The notes: generated from the sequence alone by a model not told the origin. DNA of 64,000 nucleotides from Geminicoccaceae bacterium (GCA_028285265.1 JANQPX010000018.1:186001-250000), one strand, 5' to 3'. Shown: positions 33,686-42,200, numbered from the stretch's first letter. Program-made: numbers and translations.

Positions 33686-34221
33686 GGTTTTGGTCGTTAG
33701 TAGCTACAACACTATCCACTCGTCCAGGTAGAATTAGAGAATCAAGATACTAGTATTTTATGTCTATTATTTCAATTGACGAATAAATTTCTAAACTACA
33801 CTGTACAATGCAGAAGCAAAATCAAAAATAGAAACAAATCGCTGATATTGCTTGATTTAATTTTGACGCCAATTTTGTTTCATTAAAGTCATCTGGAATA
33901 TTTTAATATTATTTTACACCGATAATTGGCAATAGAGACCCCCAAGACATGCGCACAATCTACAATTCTTATTGTGGCAACAGTCCAATGAATTTCGGGT
34001 TGAGTTGACCATCGGCATGACAGGCTTCAATTGGATGATGGCGCCAAAGAAGCCAAAGGTCTCCGATCTCATCGTCTTGGTCTTTTAGGTAACAGTCATT
34101 GTCGACATTCTGATCGGGTCATCGATTGGCCAAATCATTTTGTCCAAAGTCCTGCGGAACCGGATTATCGATGGACCCGAACCGTTCACTCGATCACCTG
34201 ATGAAATCGCATGACAGGACA
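33686..34221. other. Long, partly AT-rich intergenic region
   Basis: This stretch of 536 bases has no supported gene. The first 250 bases, upstream of the RNR homologue, are strikingly AT-rich compared with the rest of the window and probably contain its promoter; I could not place clear -35/-10 boxes. The remainder has normal composition and holds only short frames without ribosome sites. It may contain decayed coding sequence. Confidence 0.5.
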
Positions 34222-34776
34222 TCAATGATGCCCGTGGACGGCTGTCCCTCGGGCGATCGCGAGATGATGGGCCTGGTGATGGCTGCCCGTCGCCATCAGA
34301 CCAAAGAAGCCCAAAGCACTAATCTTGGCTTGAATGGCTTCATCGGGCGATGTCACGGTGAGGACTGCGCCCTCTGAGATCGTTTCGGCCGACGCTGACC
34401 AAGCTGGCATCTTGTCCAGCTCGGCTGCATGTGCTGGTACCATCTGGTGGATTGCAAGCAGGGTTCGCCCAGACCCTGTCACTTTGATCGATAGACCGTC
34501 CCCTCGCGAAACCTCGCTAATGGCGGCATCAAGGGTCAGGGCATTCATGTCGACCAGATGTTCCCGCAGGGCAGAGACGTTAACCCTCGACCAGTCGGTG
34601 TTGGGGTCTGCTTCGAGCATCGCCACAATTTCAGCAAGTGCAGCGAACGCCCCCTGCCCGACCTCGATCGGTCGTTCAGACAAATGGACACCATGATGGC
34701 GTTCGCTGCTTTGGGCGGTCGCGGTCGATGCAAGCGAGGTAACAACCAACACAAGACCAAAACGGGGGATCGGCAT
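34222..34776 (-). CDS. His-rich periplasmic protein in the copper region
   Basis: This 184-residue protein has a signal peptide (to about ATAQSS), histidines near the mature N-terminus (SERHHGVHL) and a His-rich tail (GSHHQAHHLAIARG followed by HGHH). I do not know the family function. The histidine clusters suggest metal binding, and the adjacent genes deal with copper. AGGAAGGA lies eight bases before the ATG. It diverges from the Crp/Fnr regulator across a region with a perfect palindrome. Confidence 0.7.
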   Translation of the reverse strand: MPIPRFGLVLVVTSLASTATAQSSERHHGVHLSERPIEVGQGAFAALAEIVAMLEADPNTDWSRVNVSALREHLVDMNALTLDAAISEVSRGDGLSIKVTGSGRTLLAIHQMVPAHAAELDKMPAWSASAETISEGAVLTVTSPDEAIQAKISALGFFGLMATGSHHQAHHLAIARGTAVHGHH

Positions 34777-34827
34777 GATCAGTCCTTCCTGGAGCTGGAT
34801 GGCGTCAAGGTGACATGATACCGAAAA

Positions 34828-34855
34828 AGCTCATATGATCATGATCATATGAGCT
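34828..34855. promoter_or_regulatory. Perfect 28-bp palindrome upstream of the Crp/Fnr gene
   Basis: The half-site AGCTCATATGATCA (34828-34841) is followed at once by its exact reverse complement (34842-34855). It ends 13 bases before the Crp/Fnr start and lies 51 bases from the divergent His-rich gene. Length, symmetry and position fit a dimeric regulator site, probably autoregulatory. It is far too long to be expected by chance. Confidence 0.75.
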
Positions 34856-34868
34856 CCGGAAAGACGTC

Positions 34869-35492
34869 ATGACCACCGGTACCGAGACACCATTGGATTT
34901 CGATCTGCTATTTCCGAACCACCTTGGGCGAATGCTCGATCTCAAGCGGGGCGATCTAGTCTTTGCCACGGGTGATAAGACACACGGTCTGTTCAGGGTT
35001 GAGGATGGCCTCATCCGCTTGGTCAGGCATGCTGTCGACGGTCGTGAGGTGGCGCTTCATCTTGCCAAACCTGGAGATTTCTTTGCCGAAGCGTCGCTTT
35101 TCTCCGAATCCTATCACTGCGATGCGATCGCCGAGCATCCATCTCAGGTCCTCGCCTTCGCAAAGGAGCACGTGCTAAGCGTCATGGCTCAAAGCAGCGC
35201 CCACGCACTCACCTGGATCGCCCATCTCTCGACGCAACTTCAAGCTCTACGTGCGCGAGCCGCATGCCTAAGCCTTAGCACGGCGGAGGATCGGATTCTG
35301 GCCTTTTTGAGGATGCAGCCGCAGACTGAGCCAACACTTACGATTGATAGGACATGGAAGTCGGTTGCAAGCGAGCTTGGCTTGACACATGAGGCGCTTT
35401 ATCGAGCCCTTGGCCGCCTAGAGAAGCGGGGCATCATTCAGCGCGACAAAGCCTCTTCAAGCGTGGCGCTCATTGGGGAACGGTTTCAATGA
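34869..35492 (+). CDS. Crp/Fnr-family transcriptional regulator
   Basis: This 207-residue protein has an N-terminal cyclic-nucleotide-binding-like beta-roll (GDLVFATGDKTHGLFRVEDG, KPGDFFAEASLF) and a C-terminal winged helix (WKSVASELGLTHEALYRALGRLEKRGII). It lacks the N-terminal cysteine cluster of Fnr, so it is not an obvious iron-sulfur oxygen sensor. The effector is unknown. Its 3' end overlaps the convergent DUF411 gene by 23 bases. Its place among copper genes suggests control of copper or redox stress. Confidence 0.88.
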   Translation: MTTGTETPLDFDLLFPNHLGRMLDLKRGDLVFATGDKTHGLFRVEDGLIRLVRHAVDGREVALHLAKPGDFFAEASLFSESYHCDAIAEHPSQVLAFAKEHVLSVMAQSSAHALTWIAHLSTQLQALRARAACLSLSTAEDRILAFLRMQPQTEPTLTIDRTWKSVASELGLTHEALYRALGRLEKRGIIQRDKASSSVALIGERFQ

Positions 35493-35946
35493 AACGCATA
35501 AAGTTGCTTTCTCCAGCGTCACTGAAAGCAATCACGTCATAGGGTTCCGGCATCGGGCTTGGCATGCCGGGCGATCCAGCTGGCATGCCTGGAACCGCGA
35601 GACCCCTGATCGCTGGACGGCGGGCGAGAAGCCTCTTGATGGCGGTAGCAGGAATGTGGCCTTCGATGATGTAGCCATCAACAAGCGCGGTATGGCAGGC
35701 CTGAAGATGACCTGGTACGCCAGCCATCCGCTTCATTGCATCGAGATCGGCGACATCCTTAGCGTCGACCCTGAAACCACTGTCGGCTAGATGATCCACC
35801 CACATTGAGCAGCAGCCGCAGGTCGGCGATTTGAACACTTGGATAACCGGCAGGTCGTCCGCTCGGGCAAAACCCAAAGGGGCCGCGGCAACAGCGGCCG
35901 AAACCGCCAGAAAGACGCGGCGATCCACGCGTTTCAGTGTCATCAT
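35470..35946 (-). CDS. DUF411 periplasmic metal-binding protein
   Basis: This 158-residue protein has a Tat-like signal (DRRVFLAVSAAVAAAP) and a metal-site motif SPTCGCCSMWVDHL. Conserved CHTALVDGYIIEGHIP follows, then a Met-rich tail (PGMPAGSPGMPSPMPEP). DUF411 proteins are common in copper and silver resistance loci and probably bind copper in the periplasm. It is last in the cytochrome-multicopper oxidase operon, 39 bases after the oxidase. Confidence 0.88.
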   Translation of the reverse strand: MMTLKRVDRRVFLAVSAAVAAAPLGFARADDLPVIQVFKSPTCGCCSMWVDHLADSGFRVDAKDVADLDAMKRMAGVPGHLQACHTALVDGYIIEGHIPATAIKRLLARRPAIRGLAVPGMPAGSPGMPSPMPEPYDVIAFSDAGESNFMRFIETVPQ

Positions 35947-35985
35947 CAGACTACAGATCCTCCTCTATTTTATCTGCCTTTAGAA

Positions 35986-37437
35986 TTAGAGCACCTCAAT
36001 CACACCCATCATGCCGCTCCCTTGATGCTCAAGCACATGACAATGGAACATCCACTTTCCGGGATTGTCTGCGACAAAGGCGACCTCGATGGTCTCATCG
36101 ACACCCAGCAGCACGGTGTCACGAAACGGCTGGTAGGGCTCATCGCGGCCATCCCGCTTGATGACACGAAAGCTGTGGCCATGCAGATGAAGCGGATGCT
36201 CGAACGCGGTACGATTGACCAGTTCGATGATTTGACTGCTGTCGCGCGCGGCCGTTAGCATCGGCGGCTCTCGATAAATCTCTTCGGGGACCATGCCATT
36301 GATCGCCCAAAGACGACCTTTCCCAGCAAGCTCGCGCATGCTCATCCGCCGTCCACCCATCATCGCCCCAGTCATGCCGCCCATGGCCCCTCCTTCAAAG
36401 ACCAGGCGATGACGCTTTGCCGACGCGATGTCGGGCTCAGCAAGCGGATTGGGCAGCAAGGCCACCGGACGGTCGTCGAACCTTGGTGGAAGTGACGGGG
36501 CGTCATCATAGGAGAAACGGATCAGTTCATAGGCAAAGTTCGCGCCGTAATGACCATCGATGACAACACTCTCACTCTCGGGCTTGCCCACCATGTCAAT
36601 GATCAGATCAGCGCGCATGCCGACGCCAAGCGTCAGCGCTTGCTCACCAAGGCGATGAGGCTCTACGGGTTGCCCATCCAAGGCAATCACCCACGGATCG
36701 AGATCGCGGAACGCCAGACCGAACGTCCGAGCATTGGCGACATTAATGAGTCGAAGCCGGACTCGCTCCCCGGCGCGCACCGGCTCAACATCACGAATCG
36801 CCCCATTGATCGTGGCGCTATTGCCTAGGCGCCCGTTGTGGCTGGCGTCATGCATGTTCCCAAACGGGGCGATCGCAGCCTCCTGATCGAGGCGCCAGTC
36901 GTCCAGCACCCACAGGAGCTCGCGATCAACTTCAGGCGGATTGGCTTCTTCGACGATCAACGCACCATGCAGTCCACGCCCGACCTGTTCGCTGCTGTTG
37001 ACATGCGGGTGGTACCAATAGGTGCCAGCGTCCTTCAATTCGAAGTCGTAGGTGAACGTTTCCCCTGGCTTGATCGGCGGTTGGCTGAGATGGGGCACGC
37101 CGTCCATGCCGACCGGTATGCGCAGCCCATGCCAATGAACGGTCGTCGGTTCCGACAGCCCATTCGTGACCGCAACGTTCAGCCTTTCGCCTTGACGGGC
37201 GCGGATGACGGGGCCTGGAACACGATCATTGAAAGCCCAAACATCGGTTGCCGGATGGCCCTCACCGACCAGCGGAATTGTAGCCTCGGCAGCCGTGAGC
37301 TCGATCTCGACCGCGACCGCCGATCGCATGTCAATGGAGGCTGCCCCTAAGGCTGATACCGCCACACCCGTCTGCAAGAAACGCCGGCGCGTCGAGGTCG
37401 TCGAAAGCTGCTCTACCATGGGCCGCAATCTCCGCAT
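35986..37437 (-). CDS. Multicopper oxidase (CopA/CueO type)
   Basis: This 483-residue enzyme has a Tat signal (STRRRFLQTGVA), the four copper motifs HWHG, YWYHPHVNS, HPLHLHGHSF and HCHVLEHQGSGMM, and a Met-rich loop (GGAMGGMTGAMMGGRRM) like the copper-sensing loop of CueO. It oxidises cuprous copper in the periplasm and so detoxifies it. It lies two bases downstream of the cytochrome c' gene in an operon with a CueR-type promoter. Confidence 0.92.
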   Translation of the reverse strand: MRRLRPMVEQLSTTSTRRRFLQTGVAVSALGAASIDMRSAVAVEIELTAAEATIPLVGEGHPATDVWAFNDRVPGPVIRARQGERLNVAVTNGLSEPTTVHWHGLRIPVGMDGVPHLSQPPIKPGETFTYDFELKDAGTYWYHPHVNSSEQVGRGLHGALIVEEANPPEVDRELLWVLDDWRLDQEAAIAPFGNMHDASHNGRLGNSATINGAIRDVEPVRAGERVRLRLINVANARTFGLAFRDLDPWVIALDGQPVEPHRLGEQALTLGVGMRADLIIDMVGKPESESVVIDGHYGANFAYELIRFSYDDAPSLPPRFDDRPVALLPNPLAEPDIASAKRHRLVFEGGAMGGMTGAMMGGRRMSMRELAGKGRLWAINGMVPEEIYREPPMLTAARDSSQIIELVNRTAFEHPLHLHGHSFRVIKRDGRDEPYQPFRDTVLLGVDETIEVAFVADNPGKWMFHCHVLEHQGSGMMGVIEVL

Positions 37438-37439
37438 CC

Positions 37440-37919
37440 TTACTCTTTCGGCTTTCGAAAGCGATCATGACATGTCCCGCAGGTCTTTCCGAGCTTGACA
37501 TATTGGGCACGGATAGTCGCCTGATCCGCTCCCGTCGTCGCGATCTCGACAAGCTTTGCTCCCTCTGCCGCAAGTGCATCGGCATCGGCGACATAATCGT
37601 CCCAAGCCTGCCAGATCGTCGGTAAGGCTTCGCTCGGATGGTCATTGCTGCCTTCAGGCGTCATGTCGGGAATCATCGGTGCATGATCCGCAAGAAAACC
37701 TGCTTTCTCCACGACCAAGGCTGGATCGAATGCCGTCTCACCTTTGATCATGGCACCCATGACCTTCATCGAGTCCGCCATGTCCTTCATGAGATCCATG
37801 CGGTCTTTTACGACACCTTTGGCATCGCCATGGGCGAAGACAAGTGACGATGCACCGCCAATCACCAAGGCCAGGGCAAGGCCGATCACGGCCAAATTTT
37901 GCGACTTCGTCCTTAGCAT
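37440..37919 (-). CDS. Cytochrome c'-family protein
   Basis: This 159-residue protein has a signal peptide (to about LVFAHG), a four-helix-bundle pattern and a heme motif CGTCH close to the C-terminus (KTCGTCHDRFR), which defines the cytochrome c' family. The ATG at 37919 has GAGGT upstream. Cytochromes c' bind NO or transfer electrons; in this operon it may take electrons released by copper oxidation or protect from NO. It lies 13 bases downstream of the next cytochrome gene. Confidence 0.87.
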   Translation of the reverse strand: MLRTKSQNLAVIGLALALVIGGASSLVFAHGDAKGVVKDRMDLMKDMADSMKVMGAMIKGETAFDPALVVEKAGFLADHAPMIPDMTPEGSNDHPSEALPTIWQAWDDYVADADALAAEGAKLVEIATTGADQATIRAQYVKLGKTCGTCHDRFRKPKE

Positions 37920-37932
37920 GAAGAACCTCTTA

Positions 37933-38415
37933 TCATTGTACCGCGTTTCGTTGCTGCTGGACCTCGCGCATGCGCGGTGACCAGGATGATTTGATAAAGG
38001 CGAGCACCGCCCATATCTCGGCATCAGTCAGCGCATCGCCGAAAGCAGGCATGGCACTCTTGAACGGTGCCGGCACAACGGCAGCGCCGCCAAACTTGGT
38101 ATAATCAAAGAGCTGCTGGTCGGGATGGTGCCAGGTGTGGCCGGTATCGTCGTGGGGCGGTGCCGGCATGGTCCCATCAGGAAGGCGACGCTTCCAATTC
38201 GGCTGCCCCTCAAGATTGGCACCGTGGCACATCGCACAAGCTTGGTGATACACTTGCTCGCCGCGATCGAGCTGAACGGGATCCTGTGGATCGGCAAGGG
38301 GTGCTTCGCTTTCCGCACGCTGCATCGTCAGCAACATCGTTGACAGGCAGACGACGAATCCTGCTGCGATCGTCAGGATATGCCAAACATTAAGGGGCTG
38401 GGATCGGAACGGCAT
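37933..38415 (-). CDS. Class I cytochrome c, membrane-anchored
   Basis: This 160-residue protein has one hydrophobic N-terminal segment (about residues 11-30) with no obvious cleavage site, then heme motif CAMCHG and a Met ligand in [13 protein letters not shown]. It resembles single-domain cytochromes found with multicopper oxidases. It is first in the copper operon, about 80 bases after a CueR-type promoter. It probably passes electrons to the respiratory chain. Confidence 0.88.
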   Translation of the reverse strand: MPFRSQPLNVWHILTIAAGFVVCLSTMLLTMQRAESEAPLADPQDPVQLDRGEQVYHQACAMCHGANLEGQPNWKRRLPDGTMPAPPHDDTGHTWHHPDQQLFDYTKFGGAAVVPAPFKSAMPAFGDALTDAEIWAVLAFIKSSWSPRMREVQQQRNAVQ

Positions 38416-38493
38416 TCGATCTCTGCATGGTCCACTGGTTACTTACGACGACGGGGCAACACGATCAGCGGTGAAATCTGCTATCGTGCAGGG

Positions 38494-38524
38494 GTTATGA
38501 CACTTCCAGCTACTGGAAGGTCAA
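38494..38524 (-). promoter_or_regulatory. CueR-type promoter of the copper operon
   Basis: On the minus strand, TTGACC (38524-38519) and CATAAC (38499-38494) are separated by 19 bases, the long spacer diagnostic of MerR-family activation. The spacer carries the perfect dyad CTTCCAG-TAG-CTGGAAG (38503-38519), very like the CueR operator of E. coli copA. It points at the cytochrome gene starting at 38415. No merR-type gene is in the window, so the activator is encoded elsewhere. Confidence 0.85.
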
Positions 38525-38649
38525 CAGTCTTTGTGATGTTCCGTGATCCATCTCTGCAACTGGAATGCGTGGATCAGTGAATGAAGCGATTGGAATGCAG
38601 CGCCAAAAAATGGAGAGTCTCATCGATAGCGCGTCGGTGACATCGGCCC

Positions 38650-40035
38650 ATGGAACGACAGCTGATGGATAGGCCGAAAATCGATGCGCTTCTTCCCTTG
38701 CAGTCGGGGCACCAGTTTGTCGTCTATGGCGACAGTTGCTCTGGTGTGCCTGGCGGACCTCACGAAGCGACCCACGCTCGTGTCAACGCCGTGGTCGCCC
38801 AACTCGACCCTCCCCCCGAGTTTATCATCTTCCCTGGCGATGAAATTATCGGGCTGGTGCCGGACGAACGATCGCTGAGACAGCAGTGGCAGCACTGGTT
38901 TGATCAGGAAATGGCCTGGCTCGATCGATCCAACACTCCGATCTATCACGCGACAGGTAATCACACGACCTATGACGTGATGAGTGAACGTGTCTTTGCT
39001 GATGTGATGCGGCATCTGCCGAGAAATGGTCCCACTGGTCAACGAGGACTGGCCTATTTTGTTCGTCGCGATGACCTCCTCCTGATCTTCATTCATACGC
39101 TTTGGTCATCCATGGGTGGCGAAGGACATATCGAGACGGATTGGTTGGAGCAGACCCTACATCACCATGCGGATGCCCGTTGGAAGCTGGTCATTGGGCA
39201 CCATCCCGCCTTCCCAGTGAACGGTTATGTCGGTCCTTATCAAAGAACGATCGGGAGCGAATATGTTGCCGGCTTTTGGCAGATTTTGCGGGACAACCAC
39301 GTTTTAGCCTATCTATGCAGTCATATTCTGGCATTCGACGTTCAGTGCCATGAGGGCGTCTTACAGATCACCAGTGCCGGCGCTGGTACGGCGCATCGCA
39401 TGCCTGAAGACATCGAGTATCTGCATGCCGTTCAAATGGCGATTGATGACGATGGCTTGCGCTATCAAGTCTTAGACGATCAGGGAACGCAGCGGGAAAC
39501 GCTGATCTGGCCACCTCCTCGCGCCTATCAAAGCATCGACCTTCCGCGAGGTCAGGTCTGCAGATTGCCATGGCAGGGAGATGACACACCTGGATTTGTA
39601 CGATTGGAGATGAACGGTACAGCTCAAAGAGCAGGCTTGGGCGCACGCCAAACGCTCTTTGCGGCAACGGATCAACGCACCGGCGACATGCCGCTTTGGA
39701 TAGGCCTCGTCGGCGCAACGATGCAGTTGACAGTTGTCCTGAAACCCATCGCCGGGCGAAGCCCTCATTATTGGCTTGGCCCCCTCGTCGACGAGCACCA
39801 ACCCTTCGAACTCGACCTCCTTCTGCATCGAGGAATGGGTCCCGGCGGTATTTTATGGCGTTCACCGACGTCACCAAACTGGTCCAGCTTAACCGGAAGT
39901 TCCGCTTGGGGACTAGAACGTCTGTCGTGGCCGACTTCCTGTACGGTCGGCGTGACATGCACGGTCGATGACGCGCCGTTTTTGGGCCCAAGCCTCAACG
40001 TGGCCCTGTCATCAGGACCATCCGCCTCGGGATAA
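38650..40035 (+). CDS. Metallophosphoesterase-like protein with C-terminal lectin-like region
   Basis: This protein of up to 461 residues has an N-terminal calcineurin-like phosphoesterase region: YGDSCSG, FPGDEIIG, ATGNHTTYD and IGHHPAF. The last metal motif, normally GHxH, reads CSHILAFD, so its second histidine is lost, and the first motif lacks its histidine. Residues from about 290 look beta-rich and may be a concanavalin-like domain. There is no clear signal peptide. The ATGs at 38650 and 38665 are both possible and neither has a strong ribosome site. Substrate unknown; reduced metal binding is an inference. Confidence 0.65.
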   Translation: MERQLMDRPKIDALLPLQSGHQFVVYGDSCSGVPGGPHEATHARVNAVVAQLDPPPEFIIFPGDEIIGLVPDERSLRQQWQHWFDQEMAWLDRSNTPIYHATGNHTTYDVMSERVFADVMRHLPRNGPTGQRGLAYFVRRDDLLLIFIHTLWSSMGGEGHIETDWLEQTLHHHADARWKLVIGHHPAFPVNGYVGPYQRTIGSEYVAGFWQILRDNHVLAYLCSHILAFDVQCHEGVLQITSAGAGTAHRMPEDIEYLHAVQMAIDDDGLRYQVLDDQGTQRETLIWPPPRAYQSIDLPRGQVCRLPWQGDDTPGFVRLEMNGTAQRAGLGARQTLFAATDQRTGDMPLWIGLVGATMQLTVVLKPIAGRSPHYWLGPLVDEHQPFELDLLLHRGMGPGGILWRSPTSPNWSSLTGSSAWGLERLSWPTSCTVGVTCTVDDAPFLGPSLNVALSSGPSASG

Positions 40036-40166
40036 GCATAGCCTACTTTGGCATTATCTCCGTGGCATCTGTTGAAAAAAACACGAACTTTGGGAAGATG
40101 AGGGTGCATCGTTAGGAGCGGCCGCACGATCAAATCAAAAAAGCGCCGCCACAGGGAGACTGGAGA

Positions 40167-41096
40167 ATGAAACGCGTATCTATTGCGCTAGTAGCCATGC
40201 TAGCGGCGAGTCCAGCTTTAGCAGCCGAGTCGGACGATCCCATTAAACTGACACTGCACGATTGGTCTGGCCAGCTCATCACCACCAATCTGATGGGCGA
40301 GGTCCTGAAGAAAGCCGGCTACAATATCGACTATGTTCAAGCCGATTATATCGCCCAATTCGCAGGCTTAAAGACGGGGGATCTCCATGTCGCTATGGAG
40401 ATTTGGGAGACCACGGGCCGCGAGGCCATGGACGAGGCGACGGCGACCGGCCAGGTGGTTAATCTTGGTGAGACCGGCATGCAGGCGATCGAGGAGTGGT
40501 GGTATCCCGCCTATATGAAAGACGTCTGCCCCGGCCTTCCTGATTGGCAGGCGCTGAATGACTGCGCGCAAGAGTTCTCGACGCCAGAAACAGCGCCACT
40601 CGGCCGCTATCTCGGCGGACCCGTCACCTGGGGCGGCTTCGACGATGAACGCGTTGAGGCGCTTGAGATGGACTTCGAGGTGGTGCACGCCGGTACGGAT
40701 GCTGCCCTATTTGCAGAGCTTGAATCCGCCTATCAACGCCAGGCTCCCATCGTTCTTTGGGTCTATTCGCCCCATTGGGCTCCCTCCAAGTTTGAGGGTG
40801 AATTCGTCGAGTTCCCTCCCTATTCGCCGGAATGCTACGCGGACCCGTCCGTCGGCGTGAATCCAGATGCCGCTTACGACTGCGGAAAACCCCGCGGGCC
40901 GATCTGGAAGGTGGCATGGTCAGGTGTTGCCGAAAAATGGCCGGGTGCTGCCAAGGCCATCGAAAACTTCACCGTCACGAATGATGAAATGGGCGCCATG
41001 GTCTCGGCCGTCGATCTCGACGGCAAAACGGTGGAGGCTGTAGTGGCCGACTGGATGGCTGCCAATGAGGCCAAGTGGTCCGCATGGATCCAGTGA
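40167..41096 (+). CDS. Glycine betaine/TMAO-type ABC substrate-binding protein
   Basis: This 309-residue periplasmic protein of the OpuAC/ProX family has a signal peptide (to ALAAES), family start IKLTLHDWSGQLITTN, aromatic-rich regions (EEWWYPAYM, WVYSPHWAPS) that could form a cation-binding box for quaternary amines, and two cysteines (CYADP, YDCGKP). The gene order binding protein-ATPase-permease is that of tmoXVW systems for trimethylamine N-oxide as I recall them. The exact ligand (betaine, choline, TMAO or other) is not determined. A long hairpin follows the gene. Confidence 0.85.
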   Translation: MKRVSIALVAMLAASPALAAESDDPIKLTLHDWSGQLITTNLMGEVLKKAGYNIDYVQADYIAQFAGLKTGDLHVAMEIWETTGREAMDEATATGQVVNLGETGMQAIEEWWYPAYMKDVCPGLPDWQALNDCAQEFSTPETAPLGRYLGGPVTWGGFDDERVEALEMDFEVVHAGTDAALFAELESAYQRQAPIVLWVYSPHWAPSKFEGEFVEFPPYSPECYADPSVGVNPDAAYDCGKPRGPIWKVAWSGVAEKWPGAAKAIENFTVTNDEMGAMVSAVDLDGKTVEAVVADWMAANEAKWSAWIQ

Positions 41097-41103
41097 CAAG
41101 CTA

Positions 41104-41147
41104 AAGAGACGGAGGTGCGTCCTTGATCAGGTACGCACCTTTCTCTT
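41104..41147 (+). terminator. Hairpin after the betaine-type binding protein gene
   Basis: AGGTGCGT (41113-41120) pairs with ACGCACCT (41133-41140), and AAGAGA (41104-41109) pairs further out with TCTCTT (41142-41147), leaving a T-rich 3' flank. It sits between the binding protein and ATPase genes, like the hairpins after the two other binding-protein genes at 25630 and 49720. Confidence 0.65.
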
Positions 41148-41186
41148 GGCACAGCGAGCCCTGATCCAACAGCATGCAGAGGATCA

Positions 41187-42200
41187 ATGCCGAAGCCCGT
41201 CAAGCTGGATTGCCGCCACGTCTGGAAGCTCTACGGACAGGGTGCTGAACAGTTTCTAGCGGCCAATCCGGCACCCACACTGGACGCCGTCAATGAGGCT
41301 GGCTTGATCGGCGCGGTGCGCGACGTCTCCGTGCAGATCCAAGAAGGTGAGATCTTTGTGATCATGGGGCTTTCCGGCTCAGGAAAGTCGACACTCGTGC
41401 GCTGCCTTTCGCGGCTGGTCGAGCCGACGGCCGGCGAAATCCAATTCGATGGACGGGACCTCCTTCAAGCTTCTGAGGCTGAGTTGATCGAGATCCGCCG
41501 CAAGAAGATGGGCATGGTTTTCCAGCAATTCGCCCTTCTTCCCCACCTGACTGTTCTCCAAAATGCCGCCTTTCCGCTGGATGTTCAGGGTATTGACCGT
41601 GCGACGCGCGAAGCGCGCGCGCAGGAAGTCATCGACCTGGTGGGCCTCAAGGGCCGTGAGAAAAACTATCCCCGCGAACTTTCCGGCGGCCAACAACAGC
41701 GTGTTGGCATCGCCCGGTCGCTCGCCGTCGAGCCCGATCTTTGGTTTCTGGACGAGCCCTTCTCGGCCCTCGACCCCCTGATTCGCCGCGAAATGCAGGA
41801 CGAATTTCTTCGACTACAAGCCTTGCTGCACAAAACGATCGTCTTCATCACCCATGACTTCGATGAAGCGATCCGCCTCGCTGATCGCATCGCGGTCATG
41901 AAGGACGGCGCGATCGAGCAAATCGCCACGCCTGAAGACCTGGTGCTCACACCGGCGACGGACTATGTCGCCGAATTCACGCGGCATGTGTCCCGCGCGA
42001 AAGTCGTGCGGGCTCGGAGTCTGATGGCGCCCCTTAGCGATGGCCCTTTCGCGGGTGACGTCCCGGCAGACGCGACGATCGAAGACATCGCAGCTGCAGT
42101 TGAAGCAGCGGATCGCCCCCATCGCATCATCGCTGATGGCCAACCGATCGGCGTTTTGCCAAGGCAGGCAGTGATCGACGTCCTGGTAGGGCGTGCATGA
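41187..42200 (+). CDS. Glycine betaine-type ABC transporter ATPase (ProV-like)
   Basis: This 337-residue ATPase has Walker A GLSGSGKST, signature LSGGQQQRVGIARSLA and Walker B LWFLDEPFSALD, with the long N-terminal segment typical of ProV (KPVKLDCRHVWKLYGQ). The C-terminus has only one CBS-like segment, so it is shorter than E. coli ProV and may lack its full osmotic-sensing module. AGAGGA precedes the ATG. It overlaps the permease gene by four bases. Confidence 0.9.
   Translation: MPKPVKLDCRHVWKLYGQGAEQFLAANPAPTLDAVNEAGLIGAVRDVSVQIQEGEIFVIMGLSGSGKSTLVRCLSRLVEPTAGEIQFDGRDLLQASEAELIEIRRKKMGMVFQQFALLPHLTVLQNAAFPLDVQGIDRATREARAQEVIDLVGLKGREKNYPRELSGGQQQRVGIARSLAVEPDLWFLDEPFSALDPLIRREMQDEFLRLQALLHKTIVFITHDFDEAIRLADRIAVMKDGAIEQIATPEDLVLTPATDYVAEFTRHVSRAKVVRARSLMAPLSDGPFAGDVPADATIEDIAAAVEAADRPHRIIADGQPIGVLPRQAVIDVLVGRA

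Noticed and set aside
33686..33950. Cobalamin riboswitch before the RNR homologue
   Set aside because: I looked for the conserved B12-box-like elements and saw only AT-rich sequence.
33950..34221. Transposase or other pseudogene remnant
   Set aside because: Short frames on both strands read for 20-50 codons but match nothing I know, and no terminal repeats were seen.
34777..34827. Second CueR-like site before the His-rich gene
   Set aside because: A CCATCCAG/AGGAAGG-like pattern is imperfect and overlaps the ribosome binding site; spacing to promoter boxes does not fit.
39368..39991. 207-codon antisense frame in the metallophosphoesterase-like gene
   Set aside because: The sense frame carries the phosphoesterase motifs; the antisense one has none.
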